A stretch of 64,000 nucleotides of DNA, from the NCBI GenBank assembly GCA_036362985.1, contig JAYGXS010000004.1:4827105-4891104 (forward strand), written 5' to 3'. A program made the translations under genes and the position numbers. Positions 35,421 to 47,189 of the stretch are shown here, one piece after another (within the stretch, counting starts at the first letter, position 1; every line of letters begins with the position of its first letter). The DNA comes from Ligula intestinalis. Taxonomy: Eukaryota; Platyhelminthes; Cestoda; Diphyllobothriidea; Diphyllobothriidae. A model generated the notes under the pieces. That model did not search any database. It was not told the origin of the DNA and saw nothing but the letters and a program-made list of their open reading frames with translations.

Positions 35421-35931
35421 GAATTTTCGGAAATTAAAAAAATTAAGGTAATTTACTTGACTCAATTGATAATTTAATTAATTTTAAAAAATACTAACCA
35501 TTAGCACCGGTTCCGCATTATATGATGCTTGGGTTTTTGTTTTCCGTAGTGATACCTGTAATAGGTCGTTGCCGGCAGGGTAAATGCTGTGCAAATCGGA
35601 CTTCGGCGCAAGTCACTAGTGCTACGCCACTTGTCGGTACGTCCGTCTCAGCAACTAAAACAAATCGGCCTCAATCATCAGGGTTTTCGTTCGTGTTACA
35701 TCAAACTGATGGCAGTAAACGAATCGGAAACCTCAAACAAGGTTCTCTTTTCTCTGGCGACGGTAACAATTACTGAGTATTTAGTTTTCATTGGGTATGA
35801 GTAAGCTCCACTCCTATCCCACCAATACTGTTCCCAACTACACCGTCGCATATTTGATAATCATTTAATTGAAGTTTTGTTAGTCTATTTGCTGTTCAGA
35901 ATTTGCTGTTTTAGCAGTTTCAAAAGAGCCC

Positions 35932-36471
35932 TTGGATAAGAAGGAGTGTTTGCTTCCTTTTTTGTCTTTTTCCTGCTCTCTACCCCGTTTGGTTTTCCTT
36001 CTTCTTCTTCCTCGTCTTCATCTTCTTCCAATTATTTCTGCCGTTTTTTATCGTTATTTTGCACCCGCGGCGAGGCACGCGCGTGTGTGTAAGAGCTCGT
36101 CGGACGTTAAGTGTGTGCGGGGACACACCCACTTTGATTTTACCGGCGCCGGCATGAGTCAGAGAGGCGGGGTTTTAGTACCAGCGCATGCAGATGAACG
36201 GTCAGCGGTGGACAAACCTCCTGTAGTAGTAGTGAACGGCGAGGAAGCACCTGGGACTTGTGTGTGCGCAGGTTTTGAGGGGGGGAGGGGACAGGCCTGG
36301 CCACGCGTGCTGTCGCCCACTGTGAGTGCACACTTCCACTGTCCTCACTGCTGTCAAGGCAGCAACTCCCACGACAAATGGCCTACGCCCTACGACCCAC
36401 TTTCTCCCCCCCCTTCCCCTCCCCGCGAGACCGCAGTTGGACACTTCCGACCTGCGAACGAAATGTGTTAG
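35932..36471 (+). other. 179-codon open frame, unassigned
   Basis: The longest repeat-free frame of the window. Its first 45 residues are hydrophobic/Leu-rich (from a T/C-rich tract), the rest is Gly/Pro/Val-rich from a GC-rich stretch (36060-36470). The minus strand is open too. No domain is recognised and codon use looks composition-driven. It could be an island at a promoter or the 5' end of a retroelement. I do not call it a gene. Confidence 0.25.
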
Positions 36472-36789
36472 TCGCCCTGAAACCTATTTATGAGGACCAC
36501 AGTCACCCTGCTGGCTACTGCTAAGTACTGTAGGCAAGTCAGCTGTATTACACTCGAAAGTCAATGGACACATCCCCTCCATGTGTAGCCTACAAGAGTA
36601 CGAATATTCATCTCTTTACTTGACACTCTGTCCTTTAGAATCGCTGAACGCAGTGGAGCTACTGTGCCTGGAAGCATTTAAAACACACTGTACCGGATTC
36701 AATAGTTTGTAGACCAAGTGATCTCGCCCCTTAATGCAACAGAAGATTATTAGTAGTTGTCGGAGCAGAAACAGAAGTGGGAGTATAAG

Positions 36790-36791
36790 TG

Positions 36792-36862
<71 letters not shown>
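36790..36862. repeat. (TAG)n microsatellite
   Basis: About 24 near-perfect GTA/TAG units, placed exactly where PLE ends carry their short (AAG)n tract. Confidence 0.95.
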
Positions 36863-36874
36863 CTTAGTGCTTGA

Positions 36875-37110
36875 GAAGAAGAAGAAGACTCGATCGCTGG
36901 GACAATATGTTTATTTCCCTGACGTTTCGATATCCGTTGTGGATTCGTCATCAGAGACATGGGTAGCAGAAAGGTTAAGCATGCACAGAAGTTTGCAGTA
37001 TTTATAGGACACAGTCATTGCTGCAAGCATACAGCGACAATTAACATTAATTGCCTTCTTGTGCGTGGACTGCTTGTTGGAATCTTGGTGTCTTCTTCTT
37101 CTTCTTCTCA
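36875..37110 (-). mobile_element. PLE terminal repeat with hammerhead-like motif
   Basis: Minus-strand core 36921-36954: CTGATGA, C, GAATCC, ACAAC, GGATATC, GAAAC, GTC, then AGGGAAATAAACATATTGTC. Very similar to 16740-16870 including TATTTATAGGACACA and AACATTAATTGCC. Confidence 0.85.
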
Positions 37111-37509
37111 ATTGCTTCCTGGGACACGGATGTTCGCTTGTATTGGCAGTCTTAGTGCTGTTAATATTAGTATTAATAGTATTGTTAGTGGTAATAGAAG
37201 TAGAAGTGGTAGTGGAAGTGGTATTAGTCGTAGTAGTAGGAGCAGCAGCAGTACTTCTGGTAGTAGTATTACTATCAGTAGCAGTAGTATTATTAGTACT
37301 AGTAATAGTGGTAATATTAGAAGCAGGTGTGGTGGTAGTGGTAGCAGAATTGGAAGTGTCAGTATAAGTGGTAGTTTTGTATTAGTAGTACTAACAGTAG
37401 TAATAATAATAGCTGTAGGAATATTAGTAGTGGTAGCAGAGTTAGAAGGGCCAGTAGAAGCGGTAGCATTAGTAACAGCAATAGTTGTATGAGTAGTAGT
37501 AGTAGTAGC

Positions 37510-37550
<41 letters not shown>

Positions 37551-37925
37551 CATTACTGTTGTAAGCAGAAGCAGTAGTGGTAATAGAAACTGTAGGATTT
37601 GTTGTAGTAGTAGTCGTAGTAGCGGCAAATTTAGTAATGGGAGCAGAATTAGAAGTGCCAGTAAAATCGGTAGCATTAGTATTAGTTGATATTATTAGCG
37701 TTAGCGGAAGCAGAAATGTAAGTAGAAGCGGGAGTATTAGTAGTAATAATAATGGTAGCCGTAGAAACGGTAGTATTAGTAGTAGTGGTACTATTCTTAG
37801 TTATAGTGGGAGCAGGATTAAAAGTGGTAGTAGAAGCGGTGATGGTAGTAGGAGTAGTATTCGTTGTAGCAGCATTACTATTAGTGTTAATAGTGGTGAT
37901 AATAGTAGTAGTATCAAGCCAGAAC
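37085..37925. repeat. PLE tail box (plus) followed by long degenerate TAG/AGT array
   Basis: TTCTTCTTCTTCTCAATTGC and CTTCCTGGGACACGGATGTT (tail box), then ~780 bp of imperfect TAG/AGT triplets. The long poly-Ser, poly-Val and poly-Leu frames here are read-throughs of the array, not genes. Confidence 0.9.
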
Positions 37926-37979
37926 TCCACCCAGGCTGGTTATCACACTGCTGCCAATTCAGTGTTGGATCTTTTATGA

Positions 37980-38830
37980 ATTGATTCAACTGTACTGAGT
38001 CCATGATTCTTCTTCACGTATTTAGTCAATTGCAGGCTGTTCGCTTTACGCTTTATTCAAAGGGTTTAGTGGAAGTGAGAATTCGAGCGATTAAACAACG
38101 TTTAAAATACGTCGGATTTATTGTTAGCAAACCCTGTACTATAAGTCTACCCCTCAACTAATTTATATTTGTGTTTTCAGTGTTCCGAGCGTCAGTAAAA
38201 AGATCACGTTATCTGTCCTGCAGACGTTGAGTTTAAGAAAATCTTGTTGAGCAGAAGAGGTGTCGACCGTAAGGACCCCCTAAGGTCTCTGACTGGGTGA
38301 ATGAGGAAGCTGTAGGTACTCGTTGATGCGTGTTAACCGATCGCTAACTGTACTCTCTCCCCGCGTTCAGCCTTAGGGGTTGAATAAGCTTCGTTGGGGC
38401 GCAGATTTAGGAATGATTTGCGGTGCGCTACTTGCAAAAATCAATTTATGCAAAACTATAAAAATGTTCTGGCAAACTCTATACATGAGAAAAGGATCAG
38501 TCTAGGGCAGAGAATCTTAGAACGACATGAATCATCTGTAAATATCAGGTAAAAAGATGGCAAACCGGCAAGAAACAATCGGGAGAACCGTTGTAGCATT
38601 TATTTGAGTTCTCAAGCTCATGCAGAAGAAGCATAGTTAGAAACGTGAATGGGCACGGCCTCACGTCAGTGGGTGAGAATGCGTGCTGAACGATGGAAAA
38701 TGAATGTGTCTGCTTCGACCTGTAGACTGGTTATGGGTCTGTTTCTTTATTGGTATGCCACCTAAATTAACAGCAGAGAGGGAGAGCAGTCTTGGGAACT
38801 GCTGATAGAAGCAGAGACGTGAGTTTTAGG
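37980..38830. other. no gene seen
   Basis: A weak GTTGATGCGTGTTAACCGAT at 38320 hints at the short dispersed repeat seen at 33930; otherwise unassigned. Confidence 0.35.
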
Positions 38831-38859
38831 AAACATTCGTTTAGAAAGAGAGACCCGAT

Positions 38860-38960
38860 CGGTGGAACAAGAAATTCGTTAGCATGACGTTTCGGACATT
38901 CACTCAAATCCATCATCAGATAAAGAGGCAGAGAAGGGTATAGGATTGCTCAGGTGTTGT
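38860..38960 (-). mobile_element. PLE terminal repeat fragment with hammerhead-like motif
   Basis: Core 38886-38919 on minus: CTGATGA, T, GGA...TCC arms, GAAAC, GTC, ATGC. AGACCCGATCGGTGGAACAA on the plus strand is the usual GATCG/GGAACA boundary. Confidence 0.75.
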
Positions 38961-39169
38961 CGCATCTACAGTACGCGCCAGGATTCGTGCAACATGCCAA
39001 AATGTGCAAAAAATTGATACCTTCCGCTAATCGGCATTGATTCAGATTGTGATATCAATTATCGCGGAGCCTATTCTGAAATTATTTCAGACCTAATAGA
39101 ATGCGGCTTTTTTAAGGAGCTTCGTTCAGACCACTAGCAAAACGCATATACTGTAAAAAGAAACTGCTT

Positions 39170-39945
39170 TAATAGTATGTGTTTTATCATTGATTTTGAC
39201 TGCCTCTATACAATCAGATATATTTTATCGAAAACATGCACGGAAAATTATTTTTTGTACTCGTTTGGCAGAAAATTACGTCTTCTTCAAATTTTATGTT
39301 TAAAGAAAGGGTATCTTTCGGTTTTAGAAAAATGTCTGATTATGAGCTTTTGTACGATTGTGAGGTGCTCATTCATAATACATCGTATCTGTCAATTTAT
39401 TTAAGCTGCCGATACTGTATAAAGCATGCTTCACATCTTTTGCAACATTTCATGAGCACTATGTGACTCCTTCCTCAAACTGTTAGCGAAAATGTACTTT
39501 TCCTTAAACAGGATGTACACAGTGCTTGGTTTGTAAACTCTGAATTCTAGTGTAGCAGTCAGTAGGGTTCAAGATTATTCGGCAATTTGGAAACATTTTT
39601 AAAACCAAGGGTACCCTTCCTTTAAGTATACACTTTAAAGAAGCCATATTGCGCTACCAAATGAATCCACGAAATAATTTTTCGTGCCTGTTTTCAAGAA
39701 AACATATTTGAATTTATAAAGGCTGTACAAATCACTGATAACAACACATACTCTTTAATTGGTTACTTTTTTGTCAGAATGAAGCTTTTTAAAAAGCCGG
39801 CATCATATCATGACTAAATTGACGTCAGAATAGACTACATGATAATCAATATCACAACCTGAGTCAATTTGGATTAGCGATAGAATATCAATCTTTCGCA
39901 TAGGTCGGCATGTTGCACGAATTCTGGCGCGTACTGTGTGTAGAA
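39170..39945 (+). repeat. dispersed repeat, copy B
   Basis: Partner of 1365-2175; flanks in the same orientation, internal block 39305-39619 opposite. Ends near GGCATGTTGCACGAATTCTG. Confidence 0.75.
39305..39619 (+). repeat. inverted-repeat-bounded block
   Basis: Left end GAAAGGGTATCTTTCGGTTT; right end, reversed, GAAGGGTACCCTTGGTTTTA. The ends are imperfect ~30-bp inverted repeats and each is itself nearly palindromic. Confidence 0.65.
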
Positions 39946-40284
39946 TGTAGTGACTAGGCCATTACGAGCCTGTCACAATTGGTGGCCCCCGAATGTGACG
40001 TGGACACCTGCAAGTGAAGTTATAATCGTCCGACCAGACAACATCCTTATCTCTTAGTATTCCGACAAAGACAGGCAACGGGCTGTTGGCTAACTCTAGC
40101 GTAGCCGCTGAAATTGCCGCGTCTGGCCGGTTAGGGGCAGACGTCTTAACCAGTGAGCCATTGAGTTCGATGGTTTGCCGGTTGTTGATCGGGAGTATAT
40201 AATATTTGTTTGTACACTGATCTATTTCTCAGGATTAGCCCATCCTGGGTTGATGCTTTTGCAAATTGGATCAACCCTATCCTT

Positions 40285-40385
40285 TCCTCTACTTACGGAT
40301 AAGAATGAGGATATGAAACATCAGCCTAAGAAATCTCCTGTTCCAGCGATCTTGCCACCTTCTTCGCAAATGCTAATGTGTTCGT
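40285..40385 (+). mobile_element. degenerate PLE terminal repeat
   Basis: GGATAAGAATGAGGATATGA AAC-ATC-AG then CTCCTGTTCCAGCGATCTTG, as at 45430-45465. The CTGANGA core is not preserved. Confidence 0.45.
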
Positions 40386-41435
40386 AATTACGAACACTAG
40401 CAGCTGTGCGGTTGTTGACAGAGACGCACTAGGGCAGAGGGTCCTTGTAGTAAGGCTGGAGAATAAGGTCATGGTCAAGCAGGTCTTCAAAAGAGCGACG
40501 ACATTCTCTTCAGTTCGCTACTTGACATTTCCTAGCCACCTCGCTCAATTTACCGGGCCTTCCGCAACAATTTCATTCGTGATGATGGTACCGGCCAATG
40601 ATAAGTTCGCAACTAGCGAGTTCACACGAAGACAATAAAGGTGGTTCGAAATATTCGTACCGTTTAGCCATATGATTGTATGGTTTATCGAAAAGGTGAA
40701 TGTTAGTTTAATTACTTGAAGGTTTTCCTGAAAAATAAATTACTGTAGAACCCTGGGAGGGCTAGAAACTCACCAGTTCAAGAAGCAAAAGATTTGCAGA
40801 TAAATTACTTTACTAACTCATCTGGAATGCCTAATCACCTCAATAATCAACTAGCTCCCGTCGAAAACTCAGGCAATCTTCTACCTACCTACGGTTTATC
40901 TGATTGCTATTCACACTTAACAGCTAGACGTTGATAGCAGGCATTCAATGACGAGAGCATATCGATATAAACGCTGAAAAGTTTTGAGAATTCCGGCCCG
41001 CATCTAAGCTTTTTAAACCAAACCCTTTCGTGTCGTTAAGGTGATCTGATGTGTATGAGGCAAACCACTGACATCGGAACATTTAATGGCATCCAGAAAA
41101 AATGGTTATAGCTGATAAAATGGCAAACAATGCGGGTTCGGAACTGTCAGCAGAAACTATTTATTTTAAGCCCTTGCCCGTTTTATTCAGGTTTACATAT
41201 CCAAATAAGATTTTAGGGTTATTTGTTGACACTCTACTGAAATGAAGAAGTTCAGCACAAGGTTAACCGCAGATTGAATGCAATATCGGTGACTTTCGTT
41301 TCAATTCTGTATGCTGTAGTGCTAACAGAAGGTTCAACTCGGACTTGGAAGTCAGGCCACTTTGCGCTTTGTAGAATGGTCTACTAATAAATTGGGTCTC
41401 ATGTTGAAATGGCTCCTCTCTAGCCAATATTCGCA

Positions 41436-41754
41436 GCCTATATACTGCGGTCAAAACCAGACCTATGTAAACGGTTGGAGCATGTAGTTAACCTAACTTC
41501 GCCTTGGTAATATCCGGCTCCTGGATTTACACAGTCCCCTCTCATTTTTTTCGCCTTAGCTCCATTTTTCCTGTTTTTTACCTTGTTTTAACTCTCTCAC
41601 CTTACTAACTAGCCTTTGTGACCATGCCCTATGACCTATTTGACCTTGCTGTGCCAATTTGATTCTGTATTTTTCACATTCGTTGATCTAATGATGTATT
41701 GAGAGGAAGCAGCTGAAAAGTCCTCCTGAAATTTCACAGATCGAATCAATCCTG
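41436..41754 (+). repeat. dispersed repeat, 5' part (interrupted copy)
   Basis: Collinear with 60672-60990: GCAGCCTATATACTGCGGTC, TATGTAAACGGTTGGA, TTACTAACTAGCCT, GACCTTGCTGTGCCAAT. It resumes at 42378-42450 after the TIR insertion. Confidence 0.75.
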
Positions 41755-42377
41755 GGCAGGAGCCTCCTTGGTAGTGGACTTGCATACAACAAGCCGTAGG
41801 TTTTTGTCATACGGCAAACGTGAGAAGGGGACTTTTATGAGTTGGTAAAACTGATTTACCAAAAAAGGATTTTGTGAAAAATGGTAAAAAAAGTCGTTTA
41901 AGTTTGTTCAAATAATTTAAGGTGGTGGCTATATGTCGACAGCGTTGGGCGCATAAATCAAAAAAAAACAAATCGAGCTCGAATTGAGCTCGAATCGAGC
42001 TCGGAGCGCTGTCGACAAAGCTAGAAATGTTGAGTTTTATTCCAAAAAATTACTTTGCCAAAAACCCAGTAACAAAGGGCTTTTTTGAAGACTTTTTGTA
42101 ACATTAAACAGAAATATAGGGCTGTTTGCATACAATATAACTATCCCAACCCGAACCTAACCATTATTCTTACCCTAACTCCTAACTCTCACCCTAAACC
42201 TTACCCTAACCCTTAACCTAACACTTTCTCTTACCCTAACCTTTACCCTTACCCTAACCTCTAACCCTTACCCTAACTTTAATCGTGCTCGATTCGAGCT
42301 CGAATCGAATTCGAATCGCTGTCGACAAACCTGGAAACATGGAGTTTAATTCTGCCACTACCAAGGAAACTCCTGCC
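41755..42377. mobile_element. non-autonomous TIR element, 623 bp
   Basis: Terminal inverted repeats 41755-41777 and 42355-42377 match at 21 of 23 bases (GGCAGGAGNNTCCTTGGTAG core). The flanks CAATCCTG and AAATCCTG suggest an 8-bp target duplication with one mismatch, hAT-like in length. Inside are two related ~60-bp subterminal blocks (about 41985-42045 and 42289-42352) with AATCGAGCTCGAATCG-type palindromes and CGCTGTCGACAAA, and a CCCTAA-rich centre. No transposase frame is present. It interrupts a repeat whose uninterrupted copy is at 60.7 kb. Confidence 0.75.
42140..42285 (-). repeat. degenerate CCCTAA (telomere-like) array
   Basis: About 15 CCCTAA/CCTAAC-like units with irregular spacing inside the TIR element, so interstitial. 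Confidence 0.8.
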
Positions 42378-42450
42378 AAATCCTGCTGTTTTTGCTATTC
42401 ATAAATTTGCACCGGGGAAACTTTGCTTTAAATATTGCGTGTTTTGTTAA
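42378..42450 (+). repeat. dispersed repeat, 3' part (interrupted copy)
   Basis: TGCTGTTTTTGCTATTCATA AATTTGCA and GGGGAAACTTTGCTTTAAAT match 61000-61045. Confidence 0.6.
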
Positions 42451-43309
42451 GCTTCTCCCGGTCTCATTTAATTGAGCTACATTTTGTTGAACATATTTAA
42501 TGATACTGTCAAAGCGAGCGTATTTTCCCCCTTCTCTCCCTCCCAACTGTAGGTCTTCTTTCTGCCCCGCCTGTAATGGAGACTGAAGAAGAAGAAGAAG
42601 AATGCTAGATTAAGGATTTTACGAACCTGAATTTTCAGCAAAAATGGCTCCATTCACGGAGAGCAGATGGTAAGGTAAATAAAGGGTCATTTTAAAAGGT
42701 CAAAGGTAAAAGGTCATGTAATACTCACAAGTCAAGTTTTTCACGACATTCACATCAACTATGGAGACAGATCGGCTTTCAACTTCTCCATTTCCCCCTC
42801 TTTACACGCGTTTTCTTCGTGTTGTCATCCTACTGAGAATTGTCGATGTTTTGTGTTGTTGGTGAATTTCATATGCGAGAAATTGGCCGCATTTGACAAA
42901 TATTGGGTTGGTGGTATGTTGTAGATAAAATAACTTGTTTTCCTGCATTTAAAAAGGTTGCAGTGTACTGTAAATATGACCTCATGATCACAAAGGCATA
43001 AAAACAAAGCAGAGGATTAGAGAGGATGATAAAGGATAATAAATTCCCCCGTGAATGGAGAACAAAGTCATGGGTGGCTCAAATTCGAAAGCCGTGACTG
43101 TGTTGATGAACATCCCACTGGCAGCTTTATCTCCTCCTTCTTGTCCTCTACTAGTCCGCGCTTATTTATTATTATTAATTTATTACTTCTTTGCGTTTTC
43201 CCTTTGCTTTTTTATGATTGCTTTTTGACAAATAAATTGTTTTTTTGGTTTTGTTGAATCCATTTTTGTTATTGCATGCAAGGTGCATATCTAGTAAGCC
43301 TACTTTCGT
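42451..43309. other. no gene seen
   Basis: AT-rich, with a short (GAA)n at 42585-42601. Confidence 0.4.
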
Positions 43310-43680
43310 CCATCTTCAAGGAAGAACTACAATGATTTGCCGTGGCAACGGAGTCCCTAGTTTCGGCCTCATCGCTTCTACCCCGCGCCTATTCCAAAAT
43401 CTGATTTCCAAGCTTCCACGCCAACTGGCGATGAGATGAGGGGCGGGGGACATGGCTGATGCAGCCGCTACACTAACTCCCCCCCCCCAATATACGGTAG
43501 AATTTATGCGCTGACCAGTCGGAATTCTATTTTGCTTCATTGCATATACAATACAGTCTGGTCTGGTCTGGGGGACACGGAAGTGTACGACCACTCAGTA
43601 GTTAGGTGGGAAGAACTGGAGTATACCAAATGAATGATTGAAACGGCGTTGAACTGTACAGAGATCTGCGCGCAACCATT
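43310..43680 (+). repeat. composite repeat, copy 1, 5' module
   Basis: Collinear with 44525-44915: GATTTGCCGTGGCAAC, AACTGGCGATGAGATG, TAGAATTTATG.GCTGACC, GGTCTGGGGGACA.GGAAG, GAATGATTGAAACGG. Class unknown; both copies run into a PLE GIY-YIG fragment at the same point. Confidence 0.75.
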
Positions 43681-43945
43681 AGGCATCAGGTTTTGCGCCT
43701 AAAGGACCCATTGCTTCTGCACGAAACATCTGGAGTCGCTTCTCACATGTGGTGCAGTCGCGGGCGAAGCAAATGGAAACTGGAAGATAGCTATGGATGC
43801 AAATTGCTGAACACGCGACAGTAGTGCAGAGACCTGACGTGAATTCGTGGCTCCTTCGACGGGACCCAGTCACGCCTTCAAGTTCGATTAGGTTGGAATT
43901 CTCACGAGAGGTGCCAATTGCGTATGCCGCGGGTCACTTGAGTCA
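43681..43945 (+). pseudogene. PLE GIY-YIG remnant (composite copy 1)
   Basis: With frame changes it reads LKDPLLLHETSGVASHMWCS, then an EDSYGCKLLNTRQ-like stretch and an RLGWNSHER.. continuation, a heavily mutated version of the KDPLPRQET..GVVYRIWCSCG segment at 17.3 kb. Confidence 0.6.
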
Positions 43946-44524
43946 TGGCTGATTATGATATTTGACCATCGATTTCGATTATGTCCACCATATGTCCAAG
44001 AGCAGGGATGCTGACTAGAGACAGAGACGAGATTTGAGTGAAATAGACGCTCAACTGTCCACGTCACTCTAAACCCTTATCTGTTTGAACCGGTGACAAG
44101 ACAGAGTCAAGATGACCGAACGGGTTTGGACGTAGGCCACTTTCGACGATGCAGGCCAGAACACTGCCTAACGTTGTCTTCAAAGACTGTAGTTTTTTGC
44201 GCTAATGCTACCACACTATTTACCCTCACCCACCTTCAGTGGGTGTCAAGGCAGACTCAGGGAAACCGAGGCTGGTACTGCTACTGCTATTTTGACTACT
44301 ACCAACTAGGAGTTTAGCTAAGTATTAGCAATACAGGCCCTTTTTCTGACATTCGTATTTTTCAGAGTTTACGCTGATCATAGTCAACGCTGGGTTTCAT
44401 CTCCCCTTGATCTCGCTGAGGAGGGTGAATCCGGGTTTAAGCTATTCCGAGTAAATGCATGTTTGATGTCCGGTATTGCGTTAAAGCATGTAAAGTGCAG
44501 TTACATTAAACCCACTTACTGTCC

Positions 44525-44915
44525 ATCTCGCAGTGAGAAGTACGCTGATATGCCGTGGGAACATAATCCGTAGTTCGGCCCCATCACTGCTCTCACCCCC
44601 CATACCCAAATCTACTATTCAAGCCTCTACGCCAAATGGCGATGAGATGGGAGCAATGACTGACGCGACAACCGCACCAACGCCCCTCCCTTGTAGGGTA
44701 GAATTTATGAGCTGACCGCTAGCCAATCTAAATTATGTTTTTGGTTCAGCGCATATACAGTGCAGACTAGTCTGGGGGACATGGAAGCGGATGACAACTC
44801 CTTAGTTAGATGGGAAGAGCTGGAGTATATCAAATAAATGATTGAAACGGACGTTGAATTGTACAGAACTCTGCATGCAGACTGGAGGCGACCATCAGGC
44901 GTCAGGTAATGGAAA
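44525..44915 (+). repeat. composite repeat, copy 2, 5' module
   Basis: Partner of 43310-43680. Confidence 0.75.
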
Positions 44916-45520
44916 GAAAGGACCCACTGCCGCGGCAAGAAACATCTGGCGTCGCTTAACCCATGTGGTGTAGTTGCGGGCTGGGAACAGGAAGACTGCG
45001 CTCCATGCGAATTGCCGAACACGCGGCAGCAGTGCGGCGAAATGACGCGAATTCGCGGCTTCTTCGATGTGACCTAGCCCAACCTTCAAGTGCGATTAGG
45101 TTGGAATTCTCACGAGAGAATTGACAATCGCGTTAGCCACGAGTTACTTGAGTTTTAGTGGTTTACAGTGCTCCCAGTCTAAAAACTATTGTAATGATCG
45201 CCTCCACGTAGTTTTCGGTACTGAAACTTGGTTTGGCCAAAGTAAGCAGCCACTCGGGGAGCGCGCAAGTGGACACGCTTTACAAAACAAGGGCCGGTGG
45301 CCGAGCACTAATCACGCCAACCTCCAACGCGGGTGATTACATTTCAGCAGATAGCGACCCGCATGACGGCCATCAAGCCCACTCTGTGGTTATCTCTGAT
45401 GAGGGAGCCAAACGAGAACCCGAAACGTCCTGCCAATAAACTTCCTGTTCCAGCGATCTTATCTTCCACTTCTCACCATCAAGCAGTTAGCGCACCAGAG
45501 GACAGTCACACTCGATGAAG
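44916..45520 (+). pseudogene. PLE GIY-YIG remnant, UTR and hammerhead-like motif (composite copy 2)
   Basis: The frame reads ERKDPLPRQETSGVA, a stop, MWCSCG, then SMRIAEHAAAVRRNDANSRL. The YIG segment is lost. Downstream UTR blocks match 16950-17110, and the terminal core lies at 45396-45429: CTGATGA, GGG...CCC arms, GAAAC, GTC, with CCAATAAACTTCCTGTTCCA next. Confidence 0.75.
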
Positions 45521-45599
45521 GTGGAACAAACTCCTACAAAGAATGGGGATTCGTTGGTTATCAGTATAGCGACTGCAACACCCTAGATAGGCATCACTC

Positions 45600-45690
45600 G
45601 TATGCGATGCTGCCTCTGAAAATGACTTCGGGCTGGAGTCCAAAACGTCAGGCAAATACGGTTCTCATCGCAGCGATTGCGTCTAATTTC
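45600..45690 (+). mobile_element. additional PLE terminal-repeat fragment
   Basis: 45615-45649: CTGAAAA, T, GACT...GGAGTC arms, CAAAAC, GTC, AGGCAAATACGGTTCTC. Two core positions are mutated. Confidence 0.5.
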
Positions 45691-46850
45691 TCCTGCACGC
45701 TGTTGTATTATGAGTGACTCCGAGTCTCTGCCTTATACGTTGCCTTGGAAACTGTAACAGTCTTGGTGATCTACTCCGGAAGGTGGTGTTTATAGTTTGC
45801 TTAACGCTAAAGTACATTCAAGCGGGGTTTAAGTGGTCAGCAAAAGTTATTCCAACAGAGTGCCAAGCCAGCAACCGCGTGACTGGGTCAGATATGGTCG
45901 AAGGCAAATGGATTTGACATTATTGCCGAACACATAAAAACTCATCCTGATAGCCATTTTAGCCGCACGACCTTCTGACCCAGGCCTACTTAAAGTACAA
46001 TTTGATAGCTCTCTCGCGATATATTTGCAATTGCGAGTAAGTAAAATTAACGGAATAATTTGGCAAGTTACCTAACAATCAGAATCGAAAAATCGGAACA
46101 ATCGAACAAAAAATCGAACAATCGGAAAAAATATCTTAAAAGTCAATATTTAAAAAAGTATTTAACAGGTTGGCTTTGAAGAACGGGAAAAAATGAAAAG
46201 CTTGTTAATCGAATGAATAGTACACTTAGGAAGATAACACGAAATGAGGATCAAATCCGAATTAACTCTACCAACCTTGTGAGTACTCATCAGGGCCGCC
46301 ATTACCATGCCTACTAGCCGTGCGAATAAGTCAATATTCCCCCTCATCTGCCTTGAAGTGTGAGCGAATTGAGCGAAATTTTCCAAAGCGACCACAATTT
46401 ATACGATCATAGGTCAGTCGTTTGCCCTACTAGCAAGAGTGAATTATAACCATCCCGCCAATCAACTCCATGCTCAAAAGGTTAAGTAATAGTCTATTCA
46501 AAGTACCACTACGGAAACTAGTTTTTTTAATACGGAAACGGTGGTAATTTATTCATATTCTAAATTTATTTAATCTATTAAATTAAGTTAAGTAAATAGA
46601 TTATGAATCAACTATTACTTTACTTCGTTTTCAGTGATCGCATTCTTTTTCGTTGCTACATATTAGCTTTTTTAATGATAATTTTATCCATTATTTCCTG
46701 TTTTTGTTTGATGTATACATCTCTCACCTGCATCCCCATTAACTTTGGTTACTACTGTTACCGCACTAAGAATTCTAGGGCTTTTGATTTCTGTTGTGCT
46801 ATATATAATAATTTGTTATCAATGGTTACTAAGTACTTACCTTAAATTGA
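45691..46850. other. no gene seen
   Basis: AT-rich; a short AATCGGAACA/AATCGAACAA tandem at 46082-46125. Confidence 0.4.
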
Positions 46851-46989
46851 CTTCTCAACTTTTTTTATCTGCTTCTGAACCGACCCTATCTGCAATATAC
46901 GCGTCATGTTTTTCTTTGGGCAAGGCAAGTGTACGTCATTCACTGGGTAAAATGGTGTTAAGTACAACTTCAATGGCAACGTGTTATGC

Positions 46990-47185
46990 ATAATTCTAGC
47001 CTCCCACCCTAAACCTTTTAGAATAATGCAAACCAAACCTGAATCCCAAAACCCTAATCCTCAATAAAAAGCCTCAAATCTAGCTCCGCCCCTAATCCAA
47101 ATTATAAAACAAGCTTACGAATAAGCCCACATTTAAAAGCAAACCTAGGCCTAACCATAGTCCTAACCCTAACTTTGAGTCAGAT
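46990..47185 (-). repeat. degenerate CCTAA/ACCCTAA tract
   Basis: Irregular CCCTAA, AACCCT and CCTAACC words, best at 47150-47175. Not a telomere. Confidence 0.5.
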
Positions 47186-47189
47186 ACAA

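Noticed and set aside
36616..36960. 114-codon frame with Leu-rich membrane-like segment
   Set aside because: It spans a PLE end (SLMTNP..ISK..NK..VPAIESSSS, the translated ribozyme-like motif) and the (TAG)n array; the same peptide appears at 10.8, 16.8 and 20.2 kb for that reason.
37059..37984. Poly-Val, poly-Leu and poly-Ser proteins
   Set aside because: Composition follows the degenerate TAG array in every frame and strand.
42140..42285. Chromosome end
   Set aside because: CCCTAA units are imperfect and lie within a TIR element with sequence on both sides.
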